Positions 35,520 to 46,134 of a DNA stretch of 64,000 nt are shown one piece after another. Made by a program: the position numbers and the translations under genes. The stretch is from Ulota crispa (Eukaryota > Streptophyta > Bryopsida > Orthotrichales > Orthotrichaceae), in NCBI GenBank assembly GCA_963920765.1, contig OY987245.1:4542727-4606726 (forward strand). The letters run 5' to 3'. The notes under the pieces are model-generated. The model did no database searches. It was not told where the DNA came from and was given only the letters and a program-made list of their open reading frames with translations. The number at the start of each line of letters is the position of its first letter. Positions within the stretch are counted from its first letter, which is position 1.

Positions 35520-37040
35520 TTAGGGGCTTACTCGTGGTTGTGTCCCTCTGTAGCTATTGTTTCCTGAGGCAGGACCAGGACTGAAACTTGGACCAGCAGG
35601 ACTAATGGTTGAACCACTGGAGCTGAAACTTGGACCACCGAGGTTGGTATTCGGGCCACTAGGACTGAAATTTGGGCCACCAGGGCCGAAATTTGGACTA
35701 CTAGAGCTTGAAATGGAACCGAAGTTTGGCCTGTCATTGGAACTGGGTTGCCAAGTTTGTGACACTCCAGGTCGGGGCTGCACAAACCGTGCAGCATCTG
35801 GAATATTTTGCTCGTTGCTTGGAAACGCAGCTTGGTCAATTGAAGACCCCGGCTCTCGCTGCAAAGGAGGGGACATGTTGAAGGATCTGCCTTCACTATC
35901 AATCTCTTGTCTTCCCAACGGAGAGCCTGCTCGTGATCTCTGCACATACCCACTTGGAAAACCAGGGCTCGTGTTTGTAACAGTTTCTGGAAATTTCATC
36001 AACGACGGCCGAATGGCCCCTCCAGTGGACATCAGGTACAACTCCAGCTCTTTATGCTTAGGGTTATGGCATCCATCCTCCTCGGAGCTGCTTGGGCTAC
36101 CTGCAGTGTCCAAAGAGAGTTTAAGCCAAACTCTAAGTTCTCTGTTATCAGTTGGTAGCCATTGATATGCTGTGGTTCTTCCTAGAAGTAGATTTTTTTT
36201 TAAATATAGAGAGCTGAAGTTTTGGTTATGAATCTGCAATTTGAGTGAAAAAACGTGCTCTTTTGCAAGTAACTGACCTAGTGGTGGTTCATTATTCGTT
36301 TTCACAGGATCAATCATGTAGCCGCTGTTAATAGCCTGCTGCGAGCTGAACATGGGATTTACAAATGCGCTCTCCTGCTCGAAGTCGAAGGAAACCTTTT
36401 TGTTGTAAGTCCCCTCCAGGCTGGGCCGTTTCATTCCTTCACAGTAATCGGCGTACCGTTCACTGTTCCTGAGATGCTCGTTTAGCATCCTGATCCCTTC
36501 CTTCAACGCTACAGCTTCATATTTCAGGTCAGTGCGGTCGGGCTCCACTTTGCGCAGCTTCATCACCTTGTTCAATGCTTTTTCCAGCTGGTCTTTTTTG
36601 TATTGCAGCGATTCCTGGACGTTTACCAGACGACTGATTAGTAGAACATCCTTGAAGCTCCAATTTTCATTTCTATTGGAATTGTTAGTACACCACAAAT
36701 CCTTATCAAGTCTGGACTTATTTCATTTTTTCACCAATCTGTGTGAGAGTTCGCTTTTCAATGGAATCTGTTAATCTCTCTATGTTTGCAAAGGGTTATT
36801 TAACACGATGAGAGCTAACTTGAGGAGGGTGACTTTGAGGAGGTTATTGTTGTTGTTGTTGTTGTTGCGTACCGCATACGTGATACCGGCTCTGGACTTG
36901 GTTCGTGTTCTGGTGAGGGTTCTTTCGTACCAGCGCTGCAGGCCATATTTGAAGCAGCAAAAACAGCACAAGGCGGTGCCGAAGAGGAACACACCTACAG
37001 TCGGCATAGTTATGGTGAAGGTCTTCAAGCTGGGGTCCAT
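35520..37040 (-). CDS. Single-pass membrane coiled-coil protein, unknown
   Basis: Not a family I can name. Three exons: 37040-36820, 36633-36278, 36100-35520, coding about 385 aa with matching phases (2, then 1). The N-terminal segment (about residues 11-33, TMPTVGVFLFGTALCCFCCF) is hydrophobic and Cys-rich, and a basic stretch (RTLTRTRTKSR) follows. A run of about eight Asn is coded by AAC repeats. Residues about 80-130 (VQESLQYKKDQLEKALNKVMKLRKV...) are a likely coiled coil. The last 150 residues are disordered and Ser/Pro/Gly-rich, with GPNFSPSGPN-like repeats. The exon 2/3 junction is ambiguous, because the 177-bp intron (36277-36101) can be translated straight through. I chose splicing because of the strong TAG|GTCAGT donor and CTGCAG acceptor. 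An upstream exon at 37.2-37.6 kb is possible. Confidence 0.65.
36846..36866. repeat. (GTT)n / poly-Asn tract
   Basis: About seven GTT units code the Asn run of the membrane coiled-coil protein. Its length is likely variable. Confidence 0.85.
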
Positions 37041-37877
37041 AATACCTGCATCACATGCCAATACAAGTACGTGCACATTGTCACAGCAGTTGTACACAGC
37101 TGCCAATTATCAAAATATTAACCTCTCTGTTACTTTAATTGTAGAAACTCCACTCTGGAAGCTAATATTTCATTTCTAAGACATGTTTTTATTGTTACGA
37201 ACTGTAAGGCATGATTTCTGTTTCCTGAAATGGTTCATTTGAGTTCCTACAGATACAGAGGCCTGCGTTCTACAGGCATGGCGAATAGGAGATTATTTTG
37301 GGTCCAAAAGTGCAAAATGGGGGAAGGTCCAACCGAGAAGGATTCGGTCACGCAGATTCTTCGGAGCGGAAGTGAGAGAAGGGCTCCTAATCAACTCCAT
37401 TACGTGGAGAAACACGGGCTTTGCCTCAGCTTGGCTCGTGCTGAGCATCCTGAGGAAGAAGCTTGCATGAAATGTGGCAACAGCAGCAACAGCAGCAGGG
37501 CCGTGTTTGGTATGCAGGCTCTGCTCTTCTCGCATGTGACAGGAACCCTAAACAGGACGATGCTGGCAAGGGGACCGGCTTACCACAAGAGTTCGGTTTC
37601 AAATTACATGAATTAGTAAGGATGTTACAGTGGGCTCAAGACTTAAGAGCGTCCCTAGTGAAGACTGTGAAACGTTCTCACTCACACCAAAATGGACAAA
37701 AAACGACCCCTTCGTAATCGTTGCTGAAGTCAAGTCGTCATGTTTTGTAAACATAGCCAGCCTTTCAAATCACTTTTCAAGAGTTTTATGAGTTTTTGTA
37801 CTTAATTCTTTGTCATAGTGGAATTTCTTCTAACATTCAAAATAAGATGAGTCTTAAGAACAGCGCCACCTCAGATT
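37041..37877. other. Upstream region of coiled-coil gene
   Basis: GC-richer than the neighbouring spacers. It may hold a 5' non-coding exon of the leftward gene. An AGCAGCAACAGCAGCAG tract lies at 37480-37500. Frames of 80-128 codons on both strands show no domain. Confidence 0.45.
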
Positions 37878-38126
37878 TTAACCCCTGAGCGCCCAAGAAA
37901 CATTATAATGTCTCTTAAAAAGTTGGGTCAACTCAATTTTGACCGATATAATCTTATTGCACGTTCGGTGAAACCACTTCCAATTGAGTCTAGCATGATG
38001 GAGACGCTTTCCACTAACAATTCATATGGTCGGATCTTGTGGATTGTATTTTTCAATCCACAAAGGCACTTTGATTGCACACAAGTCAAGCTTTTTGCGT
38101 TTCAACTTTGGGCGCTCAAGGGTCAA
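37878..38126. mobile_element. Short TTAA-type MITE
   Basis: A 249-bp element whose left end is TTAACCCCTGAGCGCCCAAG and whose right end is TTGGGCGCTCAAGGGTCAA. The inverted repeats of about 18 bp start with CCC inside a TTAA (TCAA on the right, one substitution). No coding capacity. Confidence 0.8.
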
Positions 38127-39590
38127 CTTGTACCTTAGTGGGAGGACCTAGAGTTCAGGCCTCAATTGCATAGTCACTATTAATTTCCAAAAAATACAAA
38201 GAGTTGGTAGAAGTTATTGTTCATGCAATTGTGGATGTCTTTCCCAACCACGCTAGAGCTCTTGGAAGGACTTGAATCCTCTAACTATAGTCGTTACAGT
38301 TGAAAAGTGCTTGAGGAAGGGTGTTGGGCTATAGCAAGGACAGTAGGTTAGTGTGAGTGCAATGGGAGTGTTTCAAATATGGAGTTGCTACAAGTGATTT
38401 GCTTCTTGACTCTCCAAAACACTTATCACATTCTCCTTCTAGTGAAAGTGGTGGAGCTATTTGGTTCTTTGGAAATGAAAGCGAGATGAACTTGTAATAT
38501 GGTGGGGAATGTAGTGGATTGTATTAGGGACACTTTAAATTAGGGTGTCCTTTTTATTAGTTCTACTATACCATTTGTTTCAATAAGTATACCATGTACT
38601 AATTTAACAGCTTGCAATAAGTTCAAATTTTGTGTGAATTTGGGCATCTTTTTCATGGACATTCACTACCTTACCTTGATCTTGTGTAGTTTACTATTAT
38701 TGGAAATAGAAATAGTAATATAAATTATAGCAATTCTTATACTTTGTAATTTTACGTATCATACCAAGACTAAAGTATAGAAAACTAAAATATGTTTTAG
38801 ATTGGATTCTTCAAAAAACTGATTTGACAAAGGTCTATAAGGTTTTTGTCTCAAAATTTTTAGTGAGTATCATTTTTAAAAATCATGTTTCTTACCTTGC
38901 TGCTTTAAAAAAATCAATTTTTTTAAGAAATTACATTATAGCACATCATGATTTTGTCTAAAACTATTTAGCAAAAAGGACTTCTTATTTTATCAAGACT
39001 TTCTTAGCTGATTATTAATACCCCCATTTGGCATCTAGTGGAATTAAATTACTTCAGCAAGCTCTTCATTCAAAATGGTCTCTATCCAAAATTTTGTTAT
39101 GTTTCTCTTCTTTTTAGTACAATGTCCAATATCAAACTCATAATGGCAGTTCGATCTAACGATACCAAGTCAATCTGATTGAAATGTTTTCAAAAAAACA
39201 TACTTACTTGAAAGACATCTAATTGACATGATCTTAGTTCCCCATATTTAGGAAAATTATAACAATTATAAATTGGAAGCCATTATTGAACCATGAGCTT
39301 TCTGTAAGTCCTTTAATTAGGACTTGCAACAAGTCATATGTCATTCACTTTATTGAGCATTAGAAACAAAACTTAGACAAAAAAAAGATTACATAGAAAA
39401 TACAAGATTACACAGAAAATGCACTTAAGCATCACCTAACCCTCCACTCAATAAGTCAAGAGAAAAACAACAAAGTTTAAACTACAAGAACTTCCAAAAA
39501 CCTTTGTGCCTCTCCCAAAATATTGTTTGGACCATTTATAGGACCTCTTACTACCAAGCATATCACTTTTTCTTATAGAAAAGTGATGCT
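38127..39590. other. AT-rich gene-free spacer
   Basis: I see no gene or bounded repeat. Confidence 0.5.
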
Positions 39591-39991
39591 TTAACCCTTT
39601 AACAACCATGGTCAATTTTGGGGGTGGGCAATCCTTTGAATTTCCATTTGGGGACATTTTAGGGTCATTGAATACTATCACAGATCTGACCATACAAATG
39701 GAAGTATCTTGCAACGTTTAGTGTTATGCATCATGAGTTATGCTCTCTTCAATTGTTATGGCCATCTTTTTGCATTTATTGGTATATTTTCAGCTAGTAC
39801 TCTTCTAATTTTTTCAACCCTCTAACCACATGCCACCTCATTCACCTAATTATTGTCCTAAATTCTTCACTTTCCAGTTCCCCATACCCGTTCCCTTTGC
39901 CACGTCATCAAATTCCTTGACATGTTCTCTCTACAAACTGAAAAGAGTCAAAACCAACCAGGAACTAGTCGACCAATCGTTAAAGGGTTAA
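39591..39991 (+). mobile_element. TTAA-type MITE family A, copy 1
   Basis: A 401-bp element, left TTAACCCTTTAACAACCATGG, right CAATCGTTAAAGGGTTAA, with TTAA intact on both sides. The interior shares long strings with copies at 44650-45059, 47349-47763 and 58524-58935, for example GTTATGCATCATGA, GTTATGGCCATCTTTTTGC and AACCACATGCCACC. It has no transposase, so it depends on another element. Confidence 0.85.
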
Positions 39992-40299
39992 AATCACACT
40001 TTGCTCAAAGATCATATCAAATCTTCTCATGTGACAAGTGAAACTTACAATTTAGAAAGAATCATCATGCAATAGTGAAGATTGAATGATATCAAATTTT
40101 ATAATGTGGCACATGGAAACCTTTGGACATTGTTTCTATACAAAAACACCTCATTTTTTTACTATATTTTGATAAACAAAATATCAACGTGACTCACAAA
40201 GTGGATGAAAATGGCCTTACGACAGTCAAAGACTGCATATAAGGCACATGCACAATGCAACCCTCTACAAATACTAGCCACAATCACTGTACTATTGTA

Positions 40300-41172
40300 C
40301 AGTACCACTTAGTATTGATAGGTAGAATCTATTTTGGCATTTCAAAGAAGTTTGTATAACAAAAAATGTAAAGGTCATTTTAACTCATATTTTTGGTATA
40401 TGATTCTCATGCAATCTTCATTGACCATACCAATTCTTGGTTACTAAAAACCAAAATCTTATTTATGGTAAGTTGTTTTGTGTCAAAATCATGGTTTTAC
40501 AAGAAAGTTGATTAAAACACATTGGTGATGAATTTTTGAGATTTGATTGCATGGATGGGTAGGAGACATCCATACGCACATCTTTCCTTTTAACAAACAT
40601 CTTCAAAAAGTTTAAAATTTTGTAAATAGAGGTTCAAATGCTCTAGTGATCATGACCAAATTCAGTATGATAAATATCTCCATTTTTTAATTAGCTTTTG
40701 GCAAAATAAACATATCATCATGTTCAAAGGTATAGATTTAATCATAATACATGAGTCAAATAGCACAATATAATCACCATGAAGAATTATCTATTTTACT
40801 AAATTTGGTCATGATCACTTTAGCATTTGAACCTCTATTGACAAAATTTTAAACTTTTTGAAGATGTTTGTTAAAAGGAAAGATGTGCGTATGGATGTCT
40901 CCTACCCATCCATGCAATCAAATCTCAAAAATTTATCACCAATGTGTTTTAATCATATTTCCTGTAAAACCATGATTTTGACACAAAACAACTTACCATA
41001 AATAGGATTTTGATATTTAGTAACCAAGATTTGGTATGGTCAATTGGAATTGCATGAGAATCATATACCAAAAATATGAGATTAAAATGACGTTTACATT
41101 TTTTGTTATACAAACTTCTTTGGAATGCCAAAATAGGTTCTAGAATTTATCAATACTAATTAGTACTGTACA
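40300..41172. mobile_element. Long foldback element, copy 1
   Basis: Two inverted arms of about 320 bp (40300-40625 and 40845-41172) enclose a spacer of about 220 bp. Arm strings include TTGGCATTTCAAAGAAGTTT, ATTGGTGATGAATTTTTGAG and GATGGGTAGGAGACATCC, each found in complement on the other side. The spacer carries a second inner inverted pair (CAAATGCTCTAGTGATCATG / its complement). A related foldback sits at 57370-58245. Confidence 0.85.
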
Positions 41173-41491
41173 TTCAGCATTAATTTGCAAATTCCAATTC
41201 TACAAAAAAACATTCTCCATTTGCCTCGTGATTTATTATCTGATTCTCACTTGACAGCCCAGTGCACAAAAAATAAAATAGTTGAAGACCAAAATCCATG
41301 CTTGTTGAGCAAAAAAGATAATTTCCACTGCCTTCCTGCATATGCACCACAAAAGCCACAGAATTACCATTCCATGTGATTCAAGCTTATCAAATCCTCA
41401 AGATTTTTCTAGAGTAGTGGAACCTCCTGTTTCAAAAACGTCAGAAGGGGGAGCCTGAGCTTGCAGGAAGTAAGAAAACCAGCCAAAAATA

Positions 41492-41803
41492 CTACAGAGC
41501 TTCGTACAAAGGCAGAGGAACGAAGAGGACTTGGACTCCCTCAAGACCTCGGAACAGAACAACATTGACATAAATGTAAGACAATTCAGGCATGCGATCC
41601 AGAGGCCAGCGTTTGGGAGGCTTCCCTGTTACCAAGCTCGGAGGGTACTTGGGCTTCGGTATGGACCATTTCCCCAACCACGGTGGTCTGATCACCAGAA
41701 GTGGATCCTTCCAAGTCAGTGCCATCCAGTCGAACTTTGTAGGGCCTGCAAATTTTCTTATTCCCATTATGGGATCTGCTTTTTCCGGTTGCTTGTCCGC
41801 CAT
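41492..41803 (-). CDS. Small Trp/Pro-rich conserved-looking protein
   Basis: A single open frame of 103 aa that I do not recognise with certainty. It starts MADKQPEKADPIMG, has a Trp/Pro-rich middle (FDWMALTWKDPLLVIRPPWLGKW, PKYPPSLVTGKPPKRWPLDRM) and ends in a hydrophobic stretch (YIYVNVVLFRGLEGVQVLFVPLPLY). Size and composition would suit a small subunit of an organellar membrane complex, but that is a guess. The Met at 41803 is chosen because the context GCAACCATGGCG is favourable and the frame upstream shows no coding character. An AGGGTT telo-box-like string near 41997-42003 lies about 195 bp upstream. GC content and codon sense are like the other genes here. Confidence 0.7.
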   Translation of the reverse strand: MADKQPEKADPIMGIRKFAGPTKFDWMALTWKDPLLVIRPPWLGKWSIPKPKYPPSLVTGKPPKRWPLDRMPELSYIYVNVVLFRGLEGVQVLFVPLPLYEAL

Positions 41804-42836
41804 GGTTGCAGCTCCTCACCTTCTCCTGCAACTTTGGAACACACACAAAAACAAGTGCAACAAAGAGAAAAACTATTCTGGTTTTTCAATAGAATCCACA
41901 GCAACAAAGGCAACAATCACAAAACCTTAAAGCTGGCTATTTTCTCGGTGGTGAAACGGAGGAGGAACCATCTCCTTACCCTTTGAGACTCCCAATTAGG
42001 GTTCACCGTGTCTCTTCAGTATGACATGGGGTCTTTGAAGTGGCATCAACACTTGAATTTGCCTGCTGGAATCACCAATTCTGAAACTCAACTGAAACAT
42101 CGAAACATTCTTTACCAATGCACCCAACCCTCTCTAAATGGAAATCTCTGTAAGTACATGTATCTGTTCTGTTGTGACATTCCTTGCAATACATAAAAAC
42201 ATTCCCATGGCAAGCGATTTTCCAAGATCCCTTCCAAATATCTTTGCTTGTGATTGTTCACCAAGGTAGAGATGAGGTATGGTTACCAAGTTAGTCTCTG
42301 GTTAGCATATTCATCCCTGGAATACGGACATTTCAAACATAGGAAAGAGTATTATGAACTTCCGATAAAAGCGGTCAGTTGTTTGTTTGATGATCTCGTG
42401 TTTTCCACAGACTTGGAATCCAAGTTCTATCATGTTAATCTAAACTTCTGCAAGTTGATTTCTAGTCTCAACAAGAGGGGGAAACAATGGGTTGGAGAAT
42501 GGAAGTAAATTTAAATTATACATCTTATAATACATTGAGAACTGCAATATTCAAATCTCTCTAAAACGAAAGGTTCAAAGGATCAAACGGAAACCAAAAG
42601 AAAGGGTCTTCCTCCGAAAAGGACAAATGGAGAAGAAGCGGCCGCCATTGCAGGGATCACCTGTCAACACACACAGAAAAGTTTCAATGTGAACACTGAA
42701 ACAAACAAATTCTCAAAAACATGAACAGAAACAAATCCACACAAGTAAAGTAACCACAAGGGAATTTGACACCTACCTCCAAGAAACTTGCACATTGAGT
42801 ATACATGGATTTTAAAGACGTACACCAACTCAGCAT
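41804..42836. other. Upstream flank and spacer
   Basis: It holds the presumed 5' UTR and promoter of the small W/P-rich gene, then moderately AT-rich sequence. A + strand frame of 84 codons (42254-42508) has no visible domain, so I do not call it. Confidence 0.45.
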
Positions 42837-42845
42837 TAAAAAATA

Positions 42846-43168
42846 GATAAAATTTTCATAGATACCCCTGAAGTTTGCAATATTTACGTATAGATACTCC
42901 TTTTTTCAGAAATTACACAAATACCCTTGGACCAAAATTTTCAGGGGTTTGTTTAGTTGTGCATGCCACTTCCCTTCTTCCTTTGTGCGCACGTTGCTTC
43001 TTTTTTGTTTCATTACATTCCCCTTCTTCAACATTGGTCATGAAGGAAGTACAAGCACAACAAATAAATGCCTAAATATTATAGTCTACGGGTATTTCTG
43101 TAATTTCTGAAAAAACAGGGATATCTATGTAAATATTGCAAACTTAAGGATATCCATGAAATTTCCCC
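42846..43168. mobile_element. Foldback MITE family F, copy 4, 9-bp TSD
   Basis: A 323-bp inverted-repeat element with outer arms AAAATTTTCATAGATACCCC and the complementary GGATATCCATGAAATTTCCCC. It is flanked by a perfect 9-bp direct repeat TAAAAAATA at 42837-42845 and 43169-43177. This places family F with Mutator-like non-autonomous elements. Confidence 0.85.
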
Positions 43169-43513
43169 TAAAAAATATAGGTTTTAGATCATCTACAGAT
43201 AAAACTTTGAAACATAACACATATCTCTGGTATTTTTGGTGCATCGAAGTCCTCTTTTGAATTTGCTCTTAAGAATGTTTAAGAATTTTTGATCATTTTC
43301 TAACCCTAAGAACTACGCCATAAGCTCATGTGTAATTAAATACCTGATTTCCAAAGGAGAAGGGCCTTCAGTACAATTTCGAAAGCTGTGCGCCGGCCTG
43401 GAACCGATGTGGCAGATATTAGGGTATCAGCAAAACTGAATTAGGGTTTACAAACTGAATTAGGGTTTGCAAAGTCAGACAGAATTTGAAATCATCGCTC
43501 CAGTCCATCGAAA

Positions 43514-43978
43514 TCATTGCTCCAGTCCACCGAAGAGCAAGGCGTTCACGGAGGCGATAGGGACATCGGAGATGGCGTGAATCGGTCGGTCCACTTCATG
43601 CAAGAGCTGCGAGTTACTGAAAGGGCCGCGGGTGTACTCATCGAACAAGGAGTCGAAGGAGCACGGTGGCGGAGTGGCCATGTAATTCAGACTGGTGTAG
43701 AACGAGACGACGAAGGCGATGGCCACCAGAACGTACGCCGGGATGGCCATGGCCCAGTACCGGTTCGGGTAGTACGTGATGCCCATGGAGTGCAGCCAGG
43801 GCTCCGGCATGTAGGCCCACACCAGGAACACCACGAATGCCACGAGTGTGGAGATCGCTCCCACGAAGCCGTACACCTCCGTGGGCTTGGCGCCCTGCTT
43901 CGCACCCGTCGTTTGCACCGCGTCCAGCAGGTCCCTGGACAGTGACAACGGCCGCTTCGGACTCATCATCGCTGCCAT
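43514..43978 (-). CDS. PIGP: PIG-P, GPI-GlcNAc transferase subunit P
   Basis: A subunit of the ER complex that transfers GlcNAc to phosphatidylinositol, the first step of GPI-anchor synthesis. The frame gives 154 aa from Met at 43978, within the family's usual size. The PIG-P domain fills residues about 30-154. VYGFVGAISTLVAFVVFLVWAY is the first membrane helix. GITYYPNRYWAMAIPAY is the family's conserved loop. VLVAIAFVVSFYTSLNYM is the second helix, then SFDSLFDEYTR and ISDVPIASVNALLFGG close the protein. The frame is open 56 codons further upstream, but that part lacks family resemblance. I choose the Met of MAAMMSPKRP because the coding part after it matches plant PIG-P layout. There is no intron in the coding part. 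A 22-bp tandem repeat lies about 330 bp upstream. Confidence 0.93.
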   Translation of the reverse strand: MAAMMSPKRPLSLSRDLLDAVQTTGAKQGAKPTEVYGFVGAISTLVAFVVFLVWAYMPEPWLHSMGITYYPNRYWAMAIPAYVLVAIAFVVSFYTSLNYMATPPPCSFDSLFDEYTRGPFSNSQLLHEVDRPIHAISDVPIASVNALLFGGLEQ

Positions 43979-44306
43979 TTCCCGGATTTCTGCGGACAGA
44001 ATTGCTGCAGCCAAAACGAAAAATCTCGTAGAGAAGCAGACAGTCCCAAACTTCCAATTGAAGAAAGGGCCATGCACATGCGGCTGCCACCGCGCCTGGC
44101 TGCGGGAAACGCTGCGGGAAACGGCTGCGCTCAGACCGCCTCCCAAATCCTACCGCGGCTGTGCCTTGCAGGCAAATTTCTTTTTACTTACAACAACAGA
44201 ATACACTCAAAGCAACCACCATCTCCTCTCCTCAAAACGCACTCTCTTCACAGCGGTACTCACTCGCATGTGCGACCACCTCGACCGCACAGCCTTTCAA
44301 CGACTG

Positions 44307-44416
44307 TATGCTCATTTCCCTCATTTCGTATGCTCATTTCCCTCATTTCGTATGCTCATTTCCCTCATTTCGTATGCTCATTTCCCTCATTTCGTATGCT
44401 CATTTCCCTCATTTCC
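44307..44416. repeat. 22-bp tandem repeat, five copies
   Basis: Five near-perfect copies of TATGCTCATTTCCCTCATTT plus CG span 110 bp. Only the last two bases of copy five differ. They lie upstream of PIG-P, probably in its promoter or 5' flank. Confidence 0.95.
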
Positions 44417-44649
44417 AAGTCAATTTGTTTTTCTTTGTTTTTCTTGGCTGGCGAGTAGCGCCTCGCCATGTGTTGTTTCATCCTGCAGCAGCCGGCTGCA
44501 CACCGCAGCTGCATGTGCGTGGCCCAAGACTTCTACGACGACAGCAATAGATCCCTCTCGTGGTGCTGGTGCCCGTGGACATCAGAACCCATTCCCGCGG
44601 TTTCTGTTTGTAGAATGGTTTGTTGACTTTGAACACCCGACTAGTCACC

Positions 44650-45059
44650 TTAACCGTTTAAGGACCGGTCGACCTGTTTGTAGTTGATTTTGATTCTTTT
44701 TAGTTTGTAAAGAAAGCATATTAAAGAATTTGATGATGTGGCAAAGGGGACAGGTATGGGGAATTGGAAAGTGTAGAATTTAGAATAATAATTAGGTCAA
44801 TGAGGTGGCATGTGGTTAGAGGGTTGAAAAATTAGAAGAGTACCGGCTGAAAATACACCAATAAAAGCAAAAAGATGGCCATAACAACTAAAGAGTGAGC
44901 ATAATTCATGATGCATAACACTAAACATTGCAAGATACTTCCATCTGTACGGTCAGATCTGTTGTAGACATATGTATTTAAAAGTTTGAAAATTTCCCAC
45001 AAATGGCCATACAAAGGATTGCCCACCCCCCAAATCAACCACAGTCCTTAAAGGGTTAA
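44650..45059 (-). mobile_element. TTAA-type MITE family A, copy 2
   Basis: It runs opposite to copy 1. The left end is TTAACCGTTTAAGGACCGG and the right end GTCCTTAAAGGGTTAA. The interior contains GTACCGGCTGAAAATACACC, GATGGCCATAACAACTAAAG and CATAACACTAAACATTGCAAG. Its right TTAA (45056-45059) is also the left TTAA of the next element. Confidence 0.85.
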
Positions 45060-46134
45060 CCCTAAATGCCCAAGGCCTTTCTGAGCTTCTTGAAATTTTC
45101 ATGAAACTAAACTATCAATCAACCTTTTCATAAATTTCATCAAGTTTTTTAGGGGAAATTACAAATAGGGGCATGAAAACGTAAAATATTACAAATAGGG
45201 GTGCAGTTTCAAAATAATTACAAGTAGGGACTCTATTTCAACAAAAATTGTAGATTTTTGTAATTTTTTTTGGTTTGAACGTTGGTTGATTCAGACACAT
45301 CACATTATATTTTAGCTAATTCCAACAAATTTAAAGGTCTCTCCAAATCAAGCCTAAATAAAGAAAATTTAGTAAAGGGGGTGGCAATTTTTGAAGACTT
45401 TCAAATATTTTGGAAGTTAGAAAATATTTAATGTGGTGTACCTAAATCAACTAATGTCCAGACCAAAAAAAATTACAAAAAATTACTTTTTTTTTTGAAA
45501 TTGTGCCCCTATTTGTAATTACTTTGAAACTGCGCCTTTATCTATAATATTTTACATTTTCATGCCCATATTTGCAATTTCCCTTTTTTTTAAACTATAA
45601 TTGCACAAACTCAAGCTAAATATATTAGAAATTACATGGAAAAAGAAAACACAAGAATATTACTTATAGTTTGAAGATTTTAATGTTTGAATACAAGGGT
45701 ACTAAAACTACAAAAGTGAGTTGGAGTCTTTTCATCCTCATTTCACATGTCAAATCTAAAAATTTGTTCATAAAAGAATATAAGGTTTAAGGTCATTACA
45801 TGTTTAACTTTAATCAATTTACGGCTTTCAAAATCTACTCCTTTATATTTCTTTTAAAGGGATTTCTAATGTGGATTTTCCTCCAAGCTCTAGTGTATTT
45901 GAGGCTCATTTTCAGGATTTTCCAGCACTAGAAAACTCAAGATTGCAATAGTGCACACCTTGTACAAAATCTTGAGTAATAGAATCATCAACATTCATTT
46001 TCAAAATTAGACTTTTGATGTCAAAAATAGACATAAAAACAAATTGAATTTTTTAATACTAAAAATAGTGATTTGATAAGGTTTCAAAGTCTCGTAAACT
46101 CCCAAATTGGGTGCTTTGGGCATTTAGGGGTTAA
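45056..46134. mobile_element. TTAA-type element, about 1.08 kb, with nested foldback
   Basis: The ends are TTAACCCTAAATGCCCAAGG and CTTTGGGCATTTAGGGGTTAA. A foldback of about 430 bp (about 45153-45585, arms starting GGGGAAATTACAAATAGGGG) sits inside. Its terminus matches that of the MULE-type element at 9436. The right half (45601-46134) is homologous to the flanks of the 56971-58501 element, for example ATATATTAGAAATTACAT and CATTTTCAAAATTAGAC. Confidence 0.75.

Noticed and set aside
41492..41803. Naming the small W/P-rich protein as a complex I subunit
   Set aside because: Size and composition would fit, but I cannot recall a matching family signature, so I left it unnamed.
43848..44687. 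Plus-strand frame of 279 codons with repeated HFPHFVCSFPSF
   Set aside because: It is antisense to PIG-P and reads through the 22-bp tandem repeat.
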